From Segatella copri (lineage in GTDB: Bacteria > Bacteroidota > Bacteroidia > Bacteroidales > Bacteroidaceae): a stretch of DNA of 64,000 bases. Position 1 is the first letter of the stretch. Every line of letters starts with the position of its first letter. The notes under the pieces were generated by a model. It did no database searches and was not told where the DNA came from. It was given only the letters and a program-made list of their open reading frames with translations. Shown here piece after piece: positions 19,182-28,144 of this stretch. Location of the stretch: contig NZ_CP042464.1 of the NCBI RefSeq assembly GCF_015074785.1, forward strand, positions 2,477,001 through 2,541,000. The letters are read 5' to 3'. Made by a program: the position numbers and the translations under genes.

Positions 19182-20375
19182 ATGAAAAAGATATTCAAAT
19201 TCATGCTGTTGCCAGCATTGGTACTCCCTTTGCTCTTTACATCATGCGATGATGACAGAGACAGCAACCCTACATTGGACTTGAGTCATGTTGCAGATGG
19301 ATTTGTATTGAACACTCCTGCCGTAGCAGAAAACAATACTTACGATCTCATCAGTGCAAAAAGTTTAAGATTGACATGTTCTCAGCCAAACTATGGTGGA
19401 GTACCTTACTCTATGAGATATTACGTACAGGTATCTATCGATCCAGCATTCGTCAGCGATGGTACTGCAACTCACACAGAGTTAGCGACATTCTATAGAA
19501 CTGCCGATATGCAAGTTAATGCAACTGAAATAAACAACGCTATAGTAGCTCTCTTCCAGGCTGCAAATCCAGATACAAGTGTTCCTGCAGAAATGCCTGT
19601 TTACATTCGCTTGCGTGCTGTGATTGGAGACGCTACTGATACAAGTTTGGGCGAGACATTCTCAAATACCATCACCTTGCGTTCTGTGAAGGCTACTTAT
19701 GAGGCTCCTGATGCTAAATTCACTGACAACCTCTACTTGATTGGTAGTTCTATTCAGGATCCATGGAAGAGTTGGAAACCAATTCCTAAGGTCTTTGGTT
19801 TGGAAGGTAACTACTATGGTATAATCTACTTGCCAGCTGGTGGTGAGTTCAAGTGGGGTACCGAGAACAATGACGACCGCGGTTACAACCGTATCAAGGA
19901 AATCAACGATGAGGCCAACGCCGGTATCTCAGAAGGTGAAGAGCATAGAATCAAGGTAGCAAACGCAGGTTGGTACACTCTTCACTTCAAGGGTAAGATT
20001 ACAGAAGACAAGAAGAATATTGACTGGACACTGACTGTTTACCCAACAAAGGTTTACATCTTAGGTGGTAGTGTCGAGATGTCTGGTACTTGGGCATTTG
20101 ATGACGCTTATGCTCTGACAGCTCCAGCAGATAAGAATGGCAAATGGGTTTCTCCAGCATTCACTGCCAGCGCAGAGCTTCGCGCAGCTGTCAAGGTAGG
20201 CAAATTAGATTGGTATCGTACAGAGTTCACTCTTTACAAGGGCAACGTCTTCTGGCGTAGATATGATATCGTAAACAGCTGGGCTGAGACTGAGGGCGCA
20301 GATTACTCTGTAACTACCCAAGTTGGACAGAAGTTGTATATCGACTTTGATAATTACACAGCAGAAGTTAAATAA
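19182..20375 (+). CDS. susE: SusE-type surface starch-binding lipoprotein, copy 1
   Basis: The 397-aa protein has a lipoprotein signal (LPLLFTSC followed by DDDRDSN, an acidic surface-export type tail), an N-terminal SusE immunoglobulin-like domain and two C-terminal starch-binding modules (NLYLIGSSIQDPWKSW; KVYILGGSVEMSGTWAFDD). It retains starch at the surface for the SusCD complex. It lies 38 bp after susD1. Its counterpart at 33458-34645 is two residues shorter and clearly more diverged than the SusC pair. Confidence 0.9.
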   Translation: MKKIFKFMLLPALVLPLLFTSCDDDRDSNPTLDLSHVADGFVLNTPAVAENNTYDLISAKSLRLTCSQPNYGGVPYSMRYYVQVSIDPAFVSDGTATHTELATFYRTADMQVNATEINNAIVALFQAANPDTSVPAEMPVYIRLRAVIGDATDTSLGETFSNTITLRSVKATYEAPDAKFTDNLYLIGSSIQDPWKSWKPIPKVFGLEGNYYGIIYLPAGGEFKWGTENNDDRGYNRIKEINDEANAGISEGEEHRIKVANAGWYTLHFKGKITEDKKNIDWTLTVYPTKVYILGGSVEMSGTWAFDDAYALTAPADKNGKWVSPAFTASAELRAAVKVGKLDWYRTEFTLYKGNVFWRRYDIVNSWAETEGADYSVTTQVGQKLYIDFDNYTAEVK

Positions 20376-20391
20376 TTAAGACCAAAGCACA

Positions 20392-21792
20392 ATGAAAAAA
20401 ACATTATTATATAGCTTAGCAGTCTTGGCAAGTGTTACACTTGCCAGCTGCAACGGCGACTACGATGATTGGGCTAATCCTCAGACCAATCCACAGGAGG
20501 CCTCAGCTGCCAAATACGGAATTACTTTCGCAGCAGGTACTGAAGCTGAAAGTAGCTTGCCAGACGATGACGGTATTATCAATCTCGTCACAGTCAATTC
20601 ATCAGATGCAGATGTTACAGGTTTCACACTCAAAGACTTGAAAGTAAATGGCGAAGCCATTAAAGGCGAAATCAACGGTAACAGCATTCAGGTAGACGCA
20701 ACAGAATTGGAGAAGATTCTCTGCAGCCAGAACAAATCACGCGCAAGCGTTGCTCGTGACATCAACGTTGAGTCAAAGGTTTCTGCCAACTTGGCATCAG
20801 GTGATGCCGTTGCCATCAATACCGTAGGTACGACTACAGCCAAACTTAAGCCATCCCCAACTCCTGCTATTGATGAGAAAGGTTACTACATGCTCGGTGA
20901 AGTTAATGGCAATGGATGGAAGCCAAAAGAACCTGTATGGATGAACAAAGTGTCTGATGGTGTTTACCAGCTCAAGGTCACCACAGAGAAAGATAAGAAC
21001 TATTTTAAGTTCTACGAAGGTAGCAAGTGGGATGAAACCGGCAACTGGGATGTTATCAACACAGGTGTCTTGGGTTGCGAGAAAGACGGTAGCGAAGATG
21101 CTTCTGGTACAATCTATTATACTGGCGACAGCTGGGGTACTCCACAGTCAATGGTTATCGTAGGTACTGGTACATGGATTGTAACTCTCGACATGAACAA
21201 CCTGTCTTACTCTGTAGGCAAGCCTATCCTCTATATGGCAGGCGATGCTAATGGCTGGGCAACAAATGACTATCTCGCAGGTGAAGATGGTGTAAAATTC
21301 ACTGGTTACATGTACCTGAACCAGAATGGTTTCAAGTTCTGTACTCAGCCAGAGTGGAAGGGCACCAACTATGGCGCAGACTTCAATACAGCTCCAGATG
21401 CAGCCAACATCACTATTACAGAACCTGCAGGTTACTATCAGGTAGATGTTGACTTATCTGAGAAAACTTACACTCTGACTCCTATTACATCTATTGGAAT
21501 CATTGGTAGCGCATCACCTAATGGTTGGGAGTCAGACGTAGATATGACTTACGTTCCTTACAATAAAGATACCAAGGAAGTTAATGGCTACTGGGAAGTT
21601 AAGAACATCACATTGAGTGCTGGTGAAATCAAGTTCCGCGCCAACGACGATTGGGCCATCAGTTGGGGTGGAGAGTTAGATAACCTCACAACAAAGAATG
21701 GTGGAAACATCACTGTAGAAGCAGGTACTTACAACATCAAGCTTTATGCTTGGGCTGAAGGCTTTGCTAAATGTGTGATGACAAAGAAGTAA
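20392..21792 (+). CDS. susF: SusF/SusE-type surface starch-binding lipoprotein, copy 1
   Basis: The 466-aa lipoprotein (LASVTLASC then NGDYDDW) has an N-terminal SusE-like domain and starch-binding modules beginning with GYYMLGEVNGNGW, PILYMAGDANGWA and IGIIGSASPNGWES, with conserved Trp. It binds starch at the cell surface. Last gene of susCDEF, 16 bp after susE1, followed 30 bp later by a terminator hairpin. The 466-aa counterpart is at 32041-33441. Confidence 0.9.
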   Translation: MKKTLLYSLAVLASVTLASCNGDYDDWANPQTNPQEASAAKYGITFAAGTEAESSLPDDDGIINLVTVNSSDADVTGFTLKDLKVNGEAIKGEINGNSIQVDATELEKILCSQNKSRASVARDINVESKVSANLASGDAVAINTVGTTTAKLKPSPTPAIDEKGYYMLGEVNGNGWKPKEPVWMNKVSDGVYQLKVTTEKDKNYFKFYEGSKWDETGNWDVINTGVLGCEKDGSEDASGTIYYTGDSWGTPQSMVIVGTGTWIVTLDMNNLSYSVGKPILYMAGDANGWATNDYLAGEDGVKFTGYMYLNQNGFKFCTQPEWKGTNYGADFNTAPDAANITITEPAGYYQVDVDLSEKTYTLTPITSIGIIGSASPNGWESDVDMTYVPYNKDTKEVNGYWEVKNITLSAGEIKFRANDDWAISWGGELDNLTTKNGGNITVEAGTYNIKLYAWAEGFAKCVMTKK

Positions 21793-21822
21793 GCATTTGC
21801 TTCATCAAATAAACTTAAAATT

Positions 21823-21860
21823 AATAGGCGGCTCTCAATTCCGAGAGTCGCCTATTTTTT
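21823..21860 (+). terminator. susF1 terminator hairpin (module hairpin 1)
   Basis: Fourteen-base stem AATAGGCGGCTCTC with GAGAGTCGCCTATT (one wobble pair), 6-base loop, then a long T run. It is the first of six hairpins of nearly the same sequence in 21.8-32.0 kb. Confidence 0.85.
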
Positions 21861-21933
21861 TTCTTTCTCCTCATCCTTTTCAAGTATTTTTTCCCTAAAA
21901 CCTTGGAAGTTACGAGGAAAAGTCGTATCTTTG
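21823..21933 (+). repeat. Terminator-promoter module, copy 1
   Basis: The unit is hairpin, then a pyrimidine-rich tract with CTTTTCAAGTATTTTTTCCC, then CTTGGAAGTTACGAG and an AAAAGTCG box directly before the -7 box TATCTTTG (21926-21933). Related copies are at 28145-28275, 29820-29875 and 31918-32010, and the AAAGTCG box with -7 recurs at 23031-23044. It ends one gene and starts the next. Confidence 0.7.
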
Positions 21934-21980
21934 CCAACGAATAGCAATATTGCGTCCACGACCTTATAAAGCGTAAGCAG

Positions 21981-22850
21981 ATGGCAAGATTTATAGACCC
22001 ACGTGTCGATTGGGCTTTCAAGCGAATCTTTGGAAGCGAGGACACGAAAGAATGTCTGATCACATTCCTCAACGGACTGTTTGAAGACGAGTTGGTAATC
22101 AAGGACGTGACGTTTGCCAAGACCGAAAAACTTGGCTTGCGCCCCGATGACCGCGGTGTGGTCTTCGATGTCTATTGCATCACAAACGAAGGCAAGCATG
22201 TCATCGTAGAGATGCAGAAGAAAGAGCAGGAATACTTTGCCGACAGGGCATTGTATTACACGGCACGTGCCATTGTGCAGCAAGGCATCCGTGGAATCTG
22301 GGACTACCACTTGGCTCCAGTCTATACGGTATGTTTCATGGACTTTGTATCGCAAAGTCCGATATTAAAGGAGTTTCGCACCGATCTGGTGCTTACCGAC
22401 TTGCAGACACGCCAGCGAGTGTCCGACAGGATGCGTATTGTGTACCTCCAACTGCCATTGTTCGACAAGCATACGGAGGCAGAGTGTATGGATATATTTG
22501 ATTGTTGGATTTATATAGTGAAGAATATGAACATGTTTGAACAGATGCCATTCAGCGAGAAGTATCCAGTCTTCCGCAAATTGGCAGAGATAGGCGACCT
22601 CCGCAAGCTTTCCCGCGAGGAACTAGAGCTGTATGACGAGGACATCAAGAATATGCGTGATATATATGCCACCAGAAAGTTTGATGAGAAGAGAGGGATG
22701 GAAAAAGGTATGGCGAAAGGTATGACGAAAGGTATGGAAAAAGAAAAGCTAGCCACAGCTCGCCGCCTTCTGTCAATGGGCCTTTCTGATGAGCAAGTAT
22801 CAACAGCCACCGAACTCCCACTGGAGGAAATCCAGAAAATGAAGGAATAA
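21981..22850 (+). CDS. Rpn-family PD-(D/E)XK nuclease/putative transposase
   Basis: The 289-aa protein opens with the family block FIDPRVDWAFKRIFGSEDTK, followed by the PDDEXK core: Asp in GVVFDVYC and Glu-x-Gln in HVIVEMQKK. The C-terminal tail holds a KGM-rich repeat (EKGMAKGMTKGMEKEK) and a helical region. Rpn proteins are recombination-promoting nucleases, abundant as paralogues in Bacteroidales; they are not classical IS transposases. Driven by the -7 box at 21926 and ended by a hairpin at 22862. A truncated second copy lies at 27429-27816 on the other strand. Confidence 0.88.
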   Translation: MARFIDPRVDWAFKRIFGSEDTKECLITFLNGLFEDELVIKDVTFAKTEKLGLRPDDRGVVFDVYCITNEGKHVIVEMQKKEQEYFADRALYYTARAIVQQGIRGIWDYHLAPVYTVCFMDFVSQSPILKEFRTDLVLTDLQTRQRVSDRMRIVYLQLPLFDKHTEAECMDIFDCWIYIVKNMNMFEQMPFSEKYPVFRKLAEIGDLRKLSREELELYDEDIKNMRDIYATRKFDEKRGMEKGMAKGMTKGMEKEKLATARRLLSMGLSDEQVSTATELPLEEIQKMKE

Positions 22851-22861
22851 GAAGAGATTAC

Positions 22862-22900
22862 TAGGCGGTTCTCGAACATATCGGGAGCCGCCTATTTTTA
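22862..22900 (+). terminator. Terminator hairpin after rpn (module hairpin 2)
   Basis: Stem TAGGCGGTTCTCG with CGGGAGCCGCCTA (G-T wobbles), loop AACATAT, followed by a T run. Same family as the susF1 hairpin. Confidence 0.8.
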
Positions 22901-23036
22901 TTTTCTACTGCCACATTGTGCCACGCTATCATATCAAACAGCTATATCTACAACTATTGCCATCATGGGTACCTTTACCACAAGTCAAAGAATAAGATTC
23001 CTCCCTCAAATCCTTGCGAGTTTCAAAATAAAGTCG

Positions 23037-23044
23037 TATATTTG
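23037..23044 (+). promoter_or_regulatory. -7 box of the YhcG-like gene
   Basis: TATATTTG directly preceded by AAAGTCG, the same promoter wording as before rpn, 29 bp upstream of the ATG. Confidence 0.55.
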
Positions 23045-23073
23045 CAGACGAAACATTCTTAAACTTAGAAAAC

Positions 23074-24189
23074 ATGGAACAAGAGCATAAGCAAGGAGAA
23101 TTGAGCATAGGTAACTTTCAAAAGTATCCTGTATTGCTGAAGCAGATAAAGCAACGCATTTCTTTTGCCCAACAGAAAGCCATGTACGCAGCCAACGAGG
23201 AGCTGCTACGCATGAATTGGGACATCGGTGAAATGCTTACCAAAAGCCAAGAGACTGATGGTTGGGGCAAGAAGACTCTACAGCGCCTAGCTGTAGATCT
23301 TAAGAATGAGTATCCTGAAAGGAAAGGATTCTCCGTAAGAAACATGCAGTGCATGATGCAGTTTTACCAGGAGTATAACAAGGAGCTAACTTGGGTAAAA
23401 ATGCATAATTATGCAATTGCGCAACCATCGGTTGCGCAATTGGAAGGTAGTAATAAAGAACTACCTATCAAGCATTTATCTTGGACTCACAACATCATCC
23501 TTATCCAACGAGTAAAAGATATAAAAGCTCGATATTGGTATATGATACAATGCATAACTAGTCATTGGTCTAAAGAATACTTGACAGAAACCATCAAGCT
23601 GGACTATTATGGCAAGCATGGAGCATTGGCTAATAACTTTGCCACAACCCTCCCTGCAAAGGAAGCCCAAGAAGTACAGTCTTTACTAAAAGACCCTTAC
23701 ATCTTCGACATGCTTACCTTTACTGAGCAATATGATGAGCGAGACATAGAAATCGGTCTTATCAAGCACATAGAGAAATTCCTCGTAGAAATGGGGGCAG
23801 GCTTTGCTTTTATGGGAAGACAATATCACATTGAGGTCTCAGGCGATGACTATTATATCGACATGCTGATGTATAATACATTCATGCATAGATATATGGT
23901 GATAGAACTGAAAGCTACTGAGTTTATGCCAGAATATATCGGCAAACTAAACTTCTATTGCTCTGCCATAGATGACACGCTTTGCAGAGAAGGCGACAAC
24001 AAGACTATCGGCCTGCTTCTCTGCAAGACCAAAGACAGAATAAAAGCAGAATATGCACTTCGTGATATACAGAAGCCAATTGGTGTATCCGACTATGAAT
24101 TAGGTCAAGCTCTGCCGAAAGATTTTCGCAGCAACCTTCCTTCCATTGAAGAAATCGAAAAGGGACTCAACGAATGGAATCAAGAATAA
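23074..24189 (+). CDS. YhcG/DUF1016-family PDDEXK nuclease
   Basis: The 371-aa protein has the DUF1016 N-terminal domain (MNWDIGEMLTKSQETDGWGKK; DLKNEYPERKGFSVRNMQCM) and the C-terminal YhcG nuclease domain (DIEIGLIKHIEKFLVEMGAG; MVIELKATEFMPEYIGKLNFY), whose Asp and E-x-K residues match the PDDEXK fold. Such proteins occur near restriction and phage-defence genes and in Bacteroidales genomic islands; the exact target is not known. No restriction partner lies beside it. It has its own promoter and hairpin terminator, so it is a single-gene unit. Confidence 0.88.
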   Translation: MEQEHKQGELSIGNFQKYPVLLKQIKQRISFAQQKAMYAANEELLRMNWDIGEMLTKSQETDGWGKKTLQRLAVDLKNEYPERKGFSVRNMQCMMQFYQEYNKELTWVKMHNYAIAQPSVAQLEGSNKELPIKHLSWTHNIILIQRVKDIKARYWYMIQCITSHWSKEYLTETIKLDYYGKHGALANNFATTLPAKEAQEVQSLLKDPYIFDMLTFTEQYDERDIEIGLIKHIEKFLVEMGAGFAFMGRQYHIEVSGDDYYIDMLMYNTFMHRYMVIELKATEFMPEYIGKLNFYCSAIDDTLCREGDNKTIGLLLCKTKDRIKAEYALRDIQKPIGVSDYELGQALPKDFRSNLPSIEEIEKGLNEWNQE

Positions 24190-24194
24190 CATCC

Positions 24195-24236
24195 AATAGG
24201 CGGCTCTCGAACATATCGGGAGCCGCCTATTTTTTA
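24195..24236 (+). terminator. Terminator hairpin after yhcG-like gene (module hairpin 3)
   Basis: Stem AATAGGCGGCTCTCG with CGGGAGCCGCCTATT, loop AACATAT, then TTTTT. Six bases after the stop codon. Confidence 0.85.
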
Positions 24237-24526
24237 TCTCCACCCCTTCTATTTTTACTACCTCGTACCAGAGTTTTGTTCCTCACGACGGCACCTTTGT
24301 GCCCTCGCTATGGCAAAGGAGTGCCCTCGGGAGGAATTTTTCACGACATCCTCAATGCAGATATCCCCATACCTTGTTGCAATTGTGACCACCTCCATAA
24401 CATTCAGCTTTAGTAGATAATTATTATTAAAAAACTAGAAAACATTTGGCGGTCTCGTTTTTTATTGCGTAATTTGCGTTGCGTAAAAAGCGCAATGAAC
24501 GTTTGTATAATGAATGATAACAAGAT
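24237..24526. other. Intergenic region without a clear gene
   Basis: I see no convincing frame on either strand. Near the right end an inverted TTGCGTAA/GCGCAA-rich stretch precedes the ATPase gene and may hold its promoter. Confidence 0.4.
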
Positions 24527-25666
24527 ATGGCAAGATTGAACAATCCTTTTGTGGTATATGGCTATAAGGGCGCAGAGTATTTCTGCGACCGCCAGAAAGA
24601 GACGGAGAAAATGATTTCTTCGCTGCATAATGAACGTAACATCACGTTGGTTGCCCCACGCCGTATGGGTAAGACGGGATTAATTCATCATGTATTCCAT
24701 CAGATGGAGGAGCAATATGCGGAAGTGAAGTGTTTCTATCTCGACATCTTTGCCACCAAGAATCTGGAACAGATGGTGCAACTGATGGCTTCTGAAATCA
24801 TCGGAAAGCTGGATACTGTTTCCCAATCAGCCCTTCGGAAGGTACAGGAATTCTTCAGCAGCTGGCGTCCTACTCTGACGATAGATGAATTGACAGGCAT
24901 TCCTTCTTTTTCTTTAGACTTGAAACCGAGTGAAGGGAAGGAGAGTTTGAAGCGAATCTTTGAGTATTTAAAGCAATCGGGAAAGCGATGCTACATTGCC
25001 ATTGATGAGTTTCAGCAGATATTAAGTTATCCGGAAGATGGGGTTGAGGCGATGATCCGTTCTTATATCCAGTTCTTGCCGAATGTATATTTCGTGTTTT
25101 CGGGCAGTCAGCTGCACATGATGCAGGAGATGTTTCTGTCGGCAAACCGTCCTTTCTTCCAGAGTTCGCTGGTGTTGTCTTTGCCTTGCATCGGGGAGCA
25201 GGTGTATCGGGAGTTTGCCAATCGCTTGTTGGCATCTCAGCACAGGTCGATAGATGAATCTACCTTTTCTTATATTTATCAGCAGTCTGATCGTGTAACC
25301 TGGTATGTGCAGTCGATATTGCATGGCATCTACGAGCATGCTTCTTCCGAGATTACGAAGTCTCTGGTAGATGAGGTGATTCTGGAACTGATTGAGGAGC
25401 AGGCGATGACTTATCAGAACTATTGTGCCTGGCTAACCGAGAACCAGCAGATGCTTTTGGGGGCGATAGCTCGTGAGCATTTGGTATCTTCGCCGTTGAG
25501 CCAGCAGTTTATCAGCACCCACCATCTTCCAGCTACGAGCAGCGTGAAAACAGCATTAAAGGCATTGGTAGATAAGCAGCTGGTAAGCAAGACTCCTACT
25601 GGCTATCTGGTTAGCGACCGCTTCTTTGCGAAATGGCTGGTGAGAGGAGGAATCATAGCCAACTGA
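24527..25666 (+). CDS. AAA-type ATPase of the archaeal-ATPase (ATPase_2) family
   Basis: The 379-aa protein starts NPFVVYGYKGAEYFCDRQKE, with Walker A APRRMGKTGLI at residues 43-53 and Walker B CYIAIDEFQQI at about 155. The C-terminal part has a winged-helix-like fold (SVKTALKALVDKQLVSKTPTGYLVSDRFFAKWL) usual in this family. These stand-alone ATPases are common in Bacteroidales islands; their role is unknown. No hairpin of the local module family follows it. Confidence 0.85.
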   Translation: MARLNNPFVVYGYKGAEYFCDRQKETEKMISSLHNERNITLVAPRRMGKTGLIHHVFHQMEEQYAEVKCFYLDIFATKNLEQMVQLMASEIIGKLDTVSQSALRKVQEFFSSWRPTLTIDELTGIPSFSLDLKPSEGKESLKRIFEYLKQSGKRCYIAIDEFQQILSYPEDGVEAMIRSYIQFLPNVYFVFSGSQLHMMQEMFLSANRPFFQSSLVLSLPCIGEQVYREFANRLLASQHRSIDESTFSYIYQQSDRVTWYVQSILHGIYEHASSEITKSLVDEVILELIEEQAMTYQNYCAWLTENQQMLLGAIAREHLVSSPLSQQFISTHHLPATSSVKTALKALVDKQLVSKTPTGYLVSDRFFAKWLVRGGIIAN

Positions 25667-25846
25667 GGAAATGAAAATTACGTCCCGATGCTTGGCTATG
25701 GTGAGATGGATGATAACAATGCCGCAACTTATACGATGCAAGGAATCAATTATAACGATGCAAGGAAGCCTTTCTTGCAATTGCGTGACATTTGTCATGC
25801 GTTTATACGACACTTGTCGTACGGCCGGATGACAAATGTCGTATAA
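25667..25846 (+). other. 60-codon in-frame extension after the ATPase stop
   Basis: After TGA (25664-25666) the same frame stays open for 59 codons to TAA at 25844, reading NENYVPMLGYGEMDDNN and later KPFLQLRDICHAFIRH. A related KPFLRL wording precedes the second ISAs1 copy at about 29978. It is more likely a remnant of another gene than read-through, because the ATPase ends where its family usually ends. The end also forms a stem (25803-25818 with 25831-25846, one mismatch). Confidence 0.35.
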
Positions 25847-25886
25847 TCACATGACATATATCAAAGTATAAATAAACCTAATATTT

Positions 25887-27185
25887 CAGGGCAGACGCAT
25901 TAAATATTTTATTCGTTAACATCTGCGTTGTGCAGTTGTAACTTACTGAATATTAACATTATATATTTGTATATATGAAATATTTTTTGTACCTTTGTAA
26001 AGAAATAATTAACAAATAAAAGGTACAAAATGAGCATTATTAAGTTATCTAAACAAATAGCCGACCCACGAGTTGCGGGTCGAACTGTCCATAAAATGGA
26101 ACATATCATTTACATTACAATCGCTGCGGTAATTGCAGGAGCTCAATCTTGGAACGAAATTGCAGAGTTTGGAAAAAGTAAGTTAGACTTCTTCAAAAAG
26201 CGTTTGCAGGGGTTGGAGACTATTCCAAGCCATGACACCTTCAATCGTTTCTTTTCTATCTTTGATCCAAAAGGATTTGAAGAGATCTTCAGAAACTGGG
26301 TTAGAGAAATTGTAGGGGAAGTCAAAGGTGTTGTTGCCATTGATGGCAAGCTTATGCGTGGATCAAGCAAGTGTGATGCCGAGCACACTATTGGTCAAGC
26401 TGACTTCCGCACATGGATCGTATCTGCTTGGTCAGCAGACAACAGCATATCACTTGGGCAAGAGAAAGTCGGTGAAAAAACAAATGAAATCACGGTCGTT
26501 CCCAAGTTGCTTAGTGCTATAGACGTGTCAAATGCCATTGTGACAATAGATGCTATGGGATGCCAAACTTCTATAACAGAGAAAATCATAGAAGGCAAGG
26601 GGGACTATATTATCGCCTTGAAGGAAAATCAGAAGAAAAGTTACGAATTTGCTAAGGACATGATTTACGAGCATGAGTATAGAGGCAATTGTAATGTAGT
26701 GACAAAACATTATTCCTTTAATGAGGGACATGGTCGTCAGGAAGAAAGAACCTGCATTGTTGTAAGCTATGGGGACATAATGCAGAGAATGTTTAAGAAC
26801 AGGTTTGTTGGGTTAAGGTCTGTTGTCGGGATTACCTCAAGAAGATCTGTTGCGACATCTGGTGAAACATCTGAGGAAACAAGATACTATATAACTTCCT
26901 TAAGTAATGAAGACCCCGAAAAGATAGCAAGCGCCATTAGGCAACATTGGTCCATAGAAAACAACTTGCATTGGCAATTGGACATTACTTTCAGAGAAGA
27001 CGAAAGTAAGAAAGTCAAAAATGCAGCGAGGAACTTCTCTACCATAAGCAAAATGGTCCTCTCCATCTTGAAAAATGACAAGACGACCAAGGGAAGTCTC
27101 AACCTGAAAAGATTGAAGGCAGGCTGGGATGAAGAGTACCTGTCAAAACTTTTGGAGGGCAGCGCAATTTAATGCGTTTGCCCTG
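25887..27185 (+). mobile_element. ISAs1-family insertion sequence, copy 1
   Basis: A 1299-bp element with terminal inverted repeats (left CAGGGCAGACGCATTAAAT, right its near-complement) and a perfect 10-bp target duplication CCTAATATTT (25877-25886 and 27186-27195). It holds one intact transposase gene. It looks identical in sequence to the copy at 30244-31542, so movement was recent. Confidence 0.93.
26030..27172 (+). CDS. ISAs1-family transposase (copy 1)
   Basis: The 380-aa DDE transposase has the ISAs1/H-repeat N-terminal block (ADPRVAGRTVHKMEHIIYI) and catalytic motifs: first Asp in VVAIDGKLMRGS, second Asp in IVTIDAMGCQ with YIIALKENQK after it, and Glu in HWSIENNLHWQLDITFRED. Intact frame. 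A -7-like box (TACCTTTG) lies about 38 bp before the ATG, near 25989-25996. It catalyses movement of the surrounding IS. Confidence 0.93.
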   Translation: MSIIKLSKQIADPRVAGRTVHKMEHIIYITIAAVIAGAQSWNEIAEFGKSKLDFFKKRLQGLETIPSHDTFNRFFSIFDPKGFEEIFRNWVREIVGEVKGVVAIDGKLMRGSSKCDAEHTIGQADFRTWIVSAWSADNSISLGQEKVGEKTNEITVVPKLLSAIDVSNAIVTIDAMGCQTSITEKIIEGKGDYIIALKENQKKSYEFAKDMIYEHEYRGNCNVVTKHYSFNEGHGRQEERTCIVVSYGDIMQRMFKNRFVGLRSVVGITSRRSVATSGETSEETRYYITSLSNEDPEKIASAIRQHWSIENNLHWQLDITFREDESKKVKNAARNFSTISKMVLSILKNDKTTKGSLNLKRLKAGWDEEYLSKLLEGSAI

Positions 27186-27188
27186 CCT

Positions 27189-27306
27189 AATATTTTACAC
27201 CAAAAGATACAAGTTATCACATTATTATATATATATGCATCATCTTTCATAGAAGACAAAGAATGCGAATTCAACAAGCAAGTGCAAAAATCCATCCCAT
27301 TGTCTG
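27189..27306. repeat. ~115-bp sequence shared by both ISAs1 right flanks (copy 1)
   Basis: From TAATATTTTACACCAAAAG to CATTGTCTGTT this matches 31567-31686 with a few differences. It may be the subterminal part of a lost IS or MITE that ISAs1 entered twice. No start-codon-led gene is evident; the rest up to 27385 holds nothing I can name. Confidence 0.6.
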
Positions 27307-27385
27307 TTAAAGAATATAATCATAAAAATCTTGAAAACGTGCAGAAGGCTTAATACGATTTGCATAACGTAAAGGCATACAAAAA

Positions 27386-27416
27386 AGGCGGCTCCCGATA
27401 TGTTCGAGAACCGCCT
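27386..27416 (-). terminator. Terminator hairpin for the truncated rpn copy (module hairpin 4)
   Basis: AGGCGGCTCCCG and CGAGAACCGCCT with loop ATATGTT; T run on the minus strand. It is the reverse-complement counterpart of the hairpin after the intact rpn. Confidence 0.75.
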
Positions 27417-27428
27417 AGTAATCTCTTC

Positions 27429-27816
27429 TTATTCCTTCATTTTCTGAATTTCCTCCAGTGGGAGTTCGGTGGCTGTTGATACTTGCTCATCAGAAAGGCC
27501 CATTGACAGAAGGCGGCGAGCTGTGGCTAGCTTTTCTTTTTCCATACCTTTCGCCATACCTATTTCCATCCCTCTCTTTTCATCAAACTTTCTGGTGGCA
27601 TATATATCACGCATATTCTTGATGTCCTCGTCATACAGCTCTAGTTCCTCTCGGGAGAGCTTGCGGAGGTCGCCTATTTCTGCCAACTTGCGGAAGACTG
27701 GATACTTCTCGCTGAATGGCATCTGTTCAAACATGTTCATATTCTTCACTATATAAATCCAACAATCAAATATATCCATACACTCTGCCTCCGTGTGCTT
27801 GTCGAACAATGGCAGT
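27429..27816 (-). pseudogene. Truncated rpn nuclease/transposase copy
   Basis: The reading frame matches the last ~126 residues of the protein at 21981-22850 (FDKHTEAECMDIFDCW through the C-terminus EEIQKMKE). Homology stops at AACTGCCATTG near 27816, so the start and the PDDEXK core are missing. The KGM repeat is shorter here (EIGMAKGMEKEK), indicating slippage. It sits just downstream of the orphan antitoxin gene, where a toxin gene would be expected. Confidence 0.85.
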
Positions 27817-27853
27817 TAGATTAATTATAATACAATGTTTGTAATAGAGTATT

Positions 27854-28060
27854 TCATTCTAAGCACTGTTTGATTAAGTCGTGAGCATCTTTTGCATGAT
27901 ATACTCTGCCAGCTTTAACATCTTCTAGGGCTTCTTCAATTCCACTTTTCTTTTCGGTTTGAATAACCCAGCCAAACTTCTTTGCCAGTTCCTTTAATAA
28001 GTTGAAGTCAACTTGCGGAACAGTTATAGTTGTTTTTATATTATTTATAGCTACATTCAT
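27854..28060 (-). CDS. Antitoxin-like small protein, toxin partner missing
   Basis: The 68-aa product ends in SGIEEALEDVKAGRVYHAKD followed by AHDLIKQCLE, a wording typical of Bacteroidales type II antitoxins that pair with RelE/YafQ-like toxins. No toxin frame follows; instead the truncated rpn copy begins about 37 bp downstream. So it appears to be an orphan left by a rearrangement. It is expressed from the module promoter at 28145-28275. The antitoxin call rests on recognition of sequence style only. Confidence 0.65.
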   Translation of the reverse strand: MNVAINNIKTTITVPQVDFNLLKELAKKFGWVIQTEKKSGIEEALEDVKAGRVYHAKDAHDLIKQCLE

Positions 28061-28144
28061 ATTGCTTTCCTTTTAATGTTATTTTTAATGCTACCGCAAA
28101 GAAAATGCAAACGAGCGCAAAGAAAGCTTGCTTTCAATTTGCCG

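Larger units (their letters stand above)
14362..21945 (+). repeat. Left arm of a large imperfect inverted duplication (susCDEF copy 1)
   Basis: From about 31 bp before the susC ATG to the end of the terminator module after susF, this stretch matches 31918-39449 read on the other strand. Gene order, lengths, leader, terminator hairpin and the T-rich segment after it are all shared. DNA differences are scattered, so the duplication is not recent or has been partly converted. The ~10 kb between the arms is an accessory island. Confidence 0.85.
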
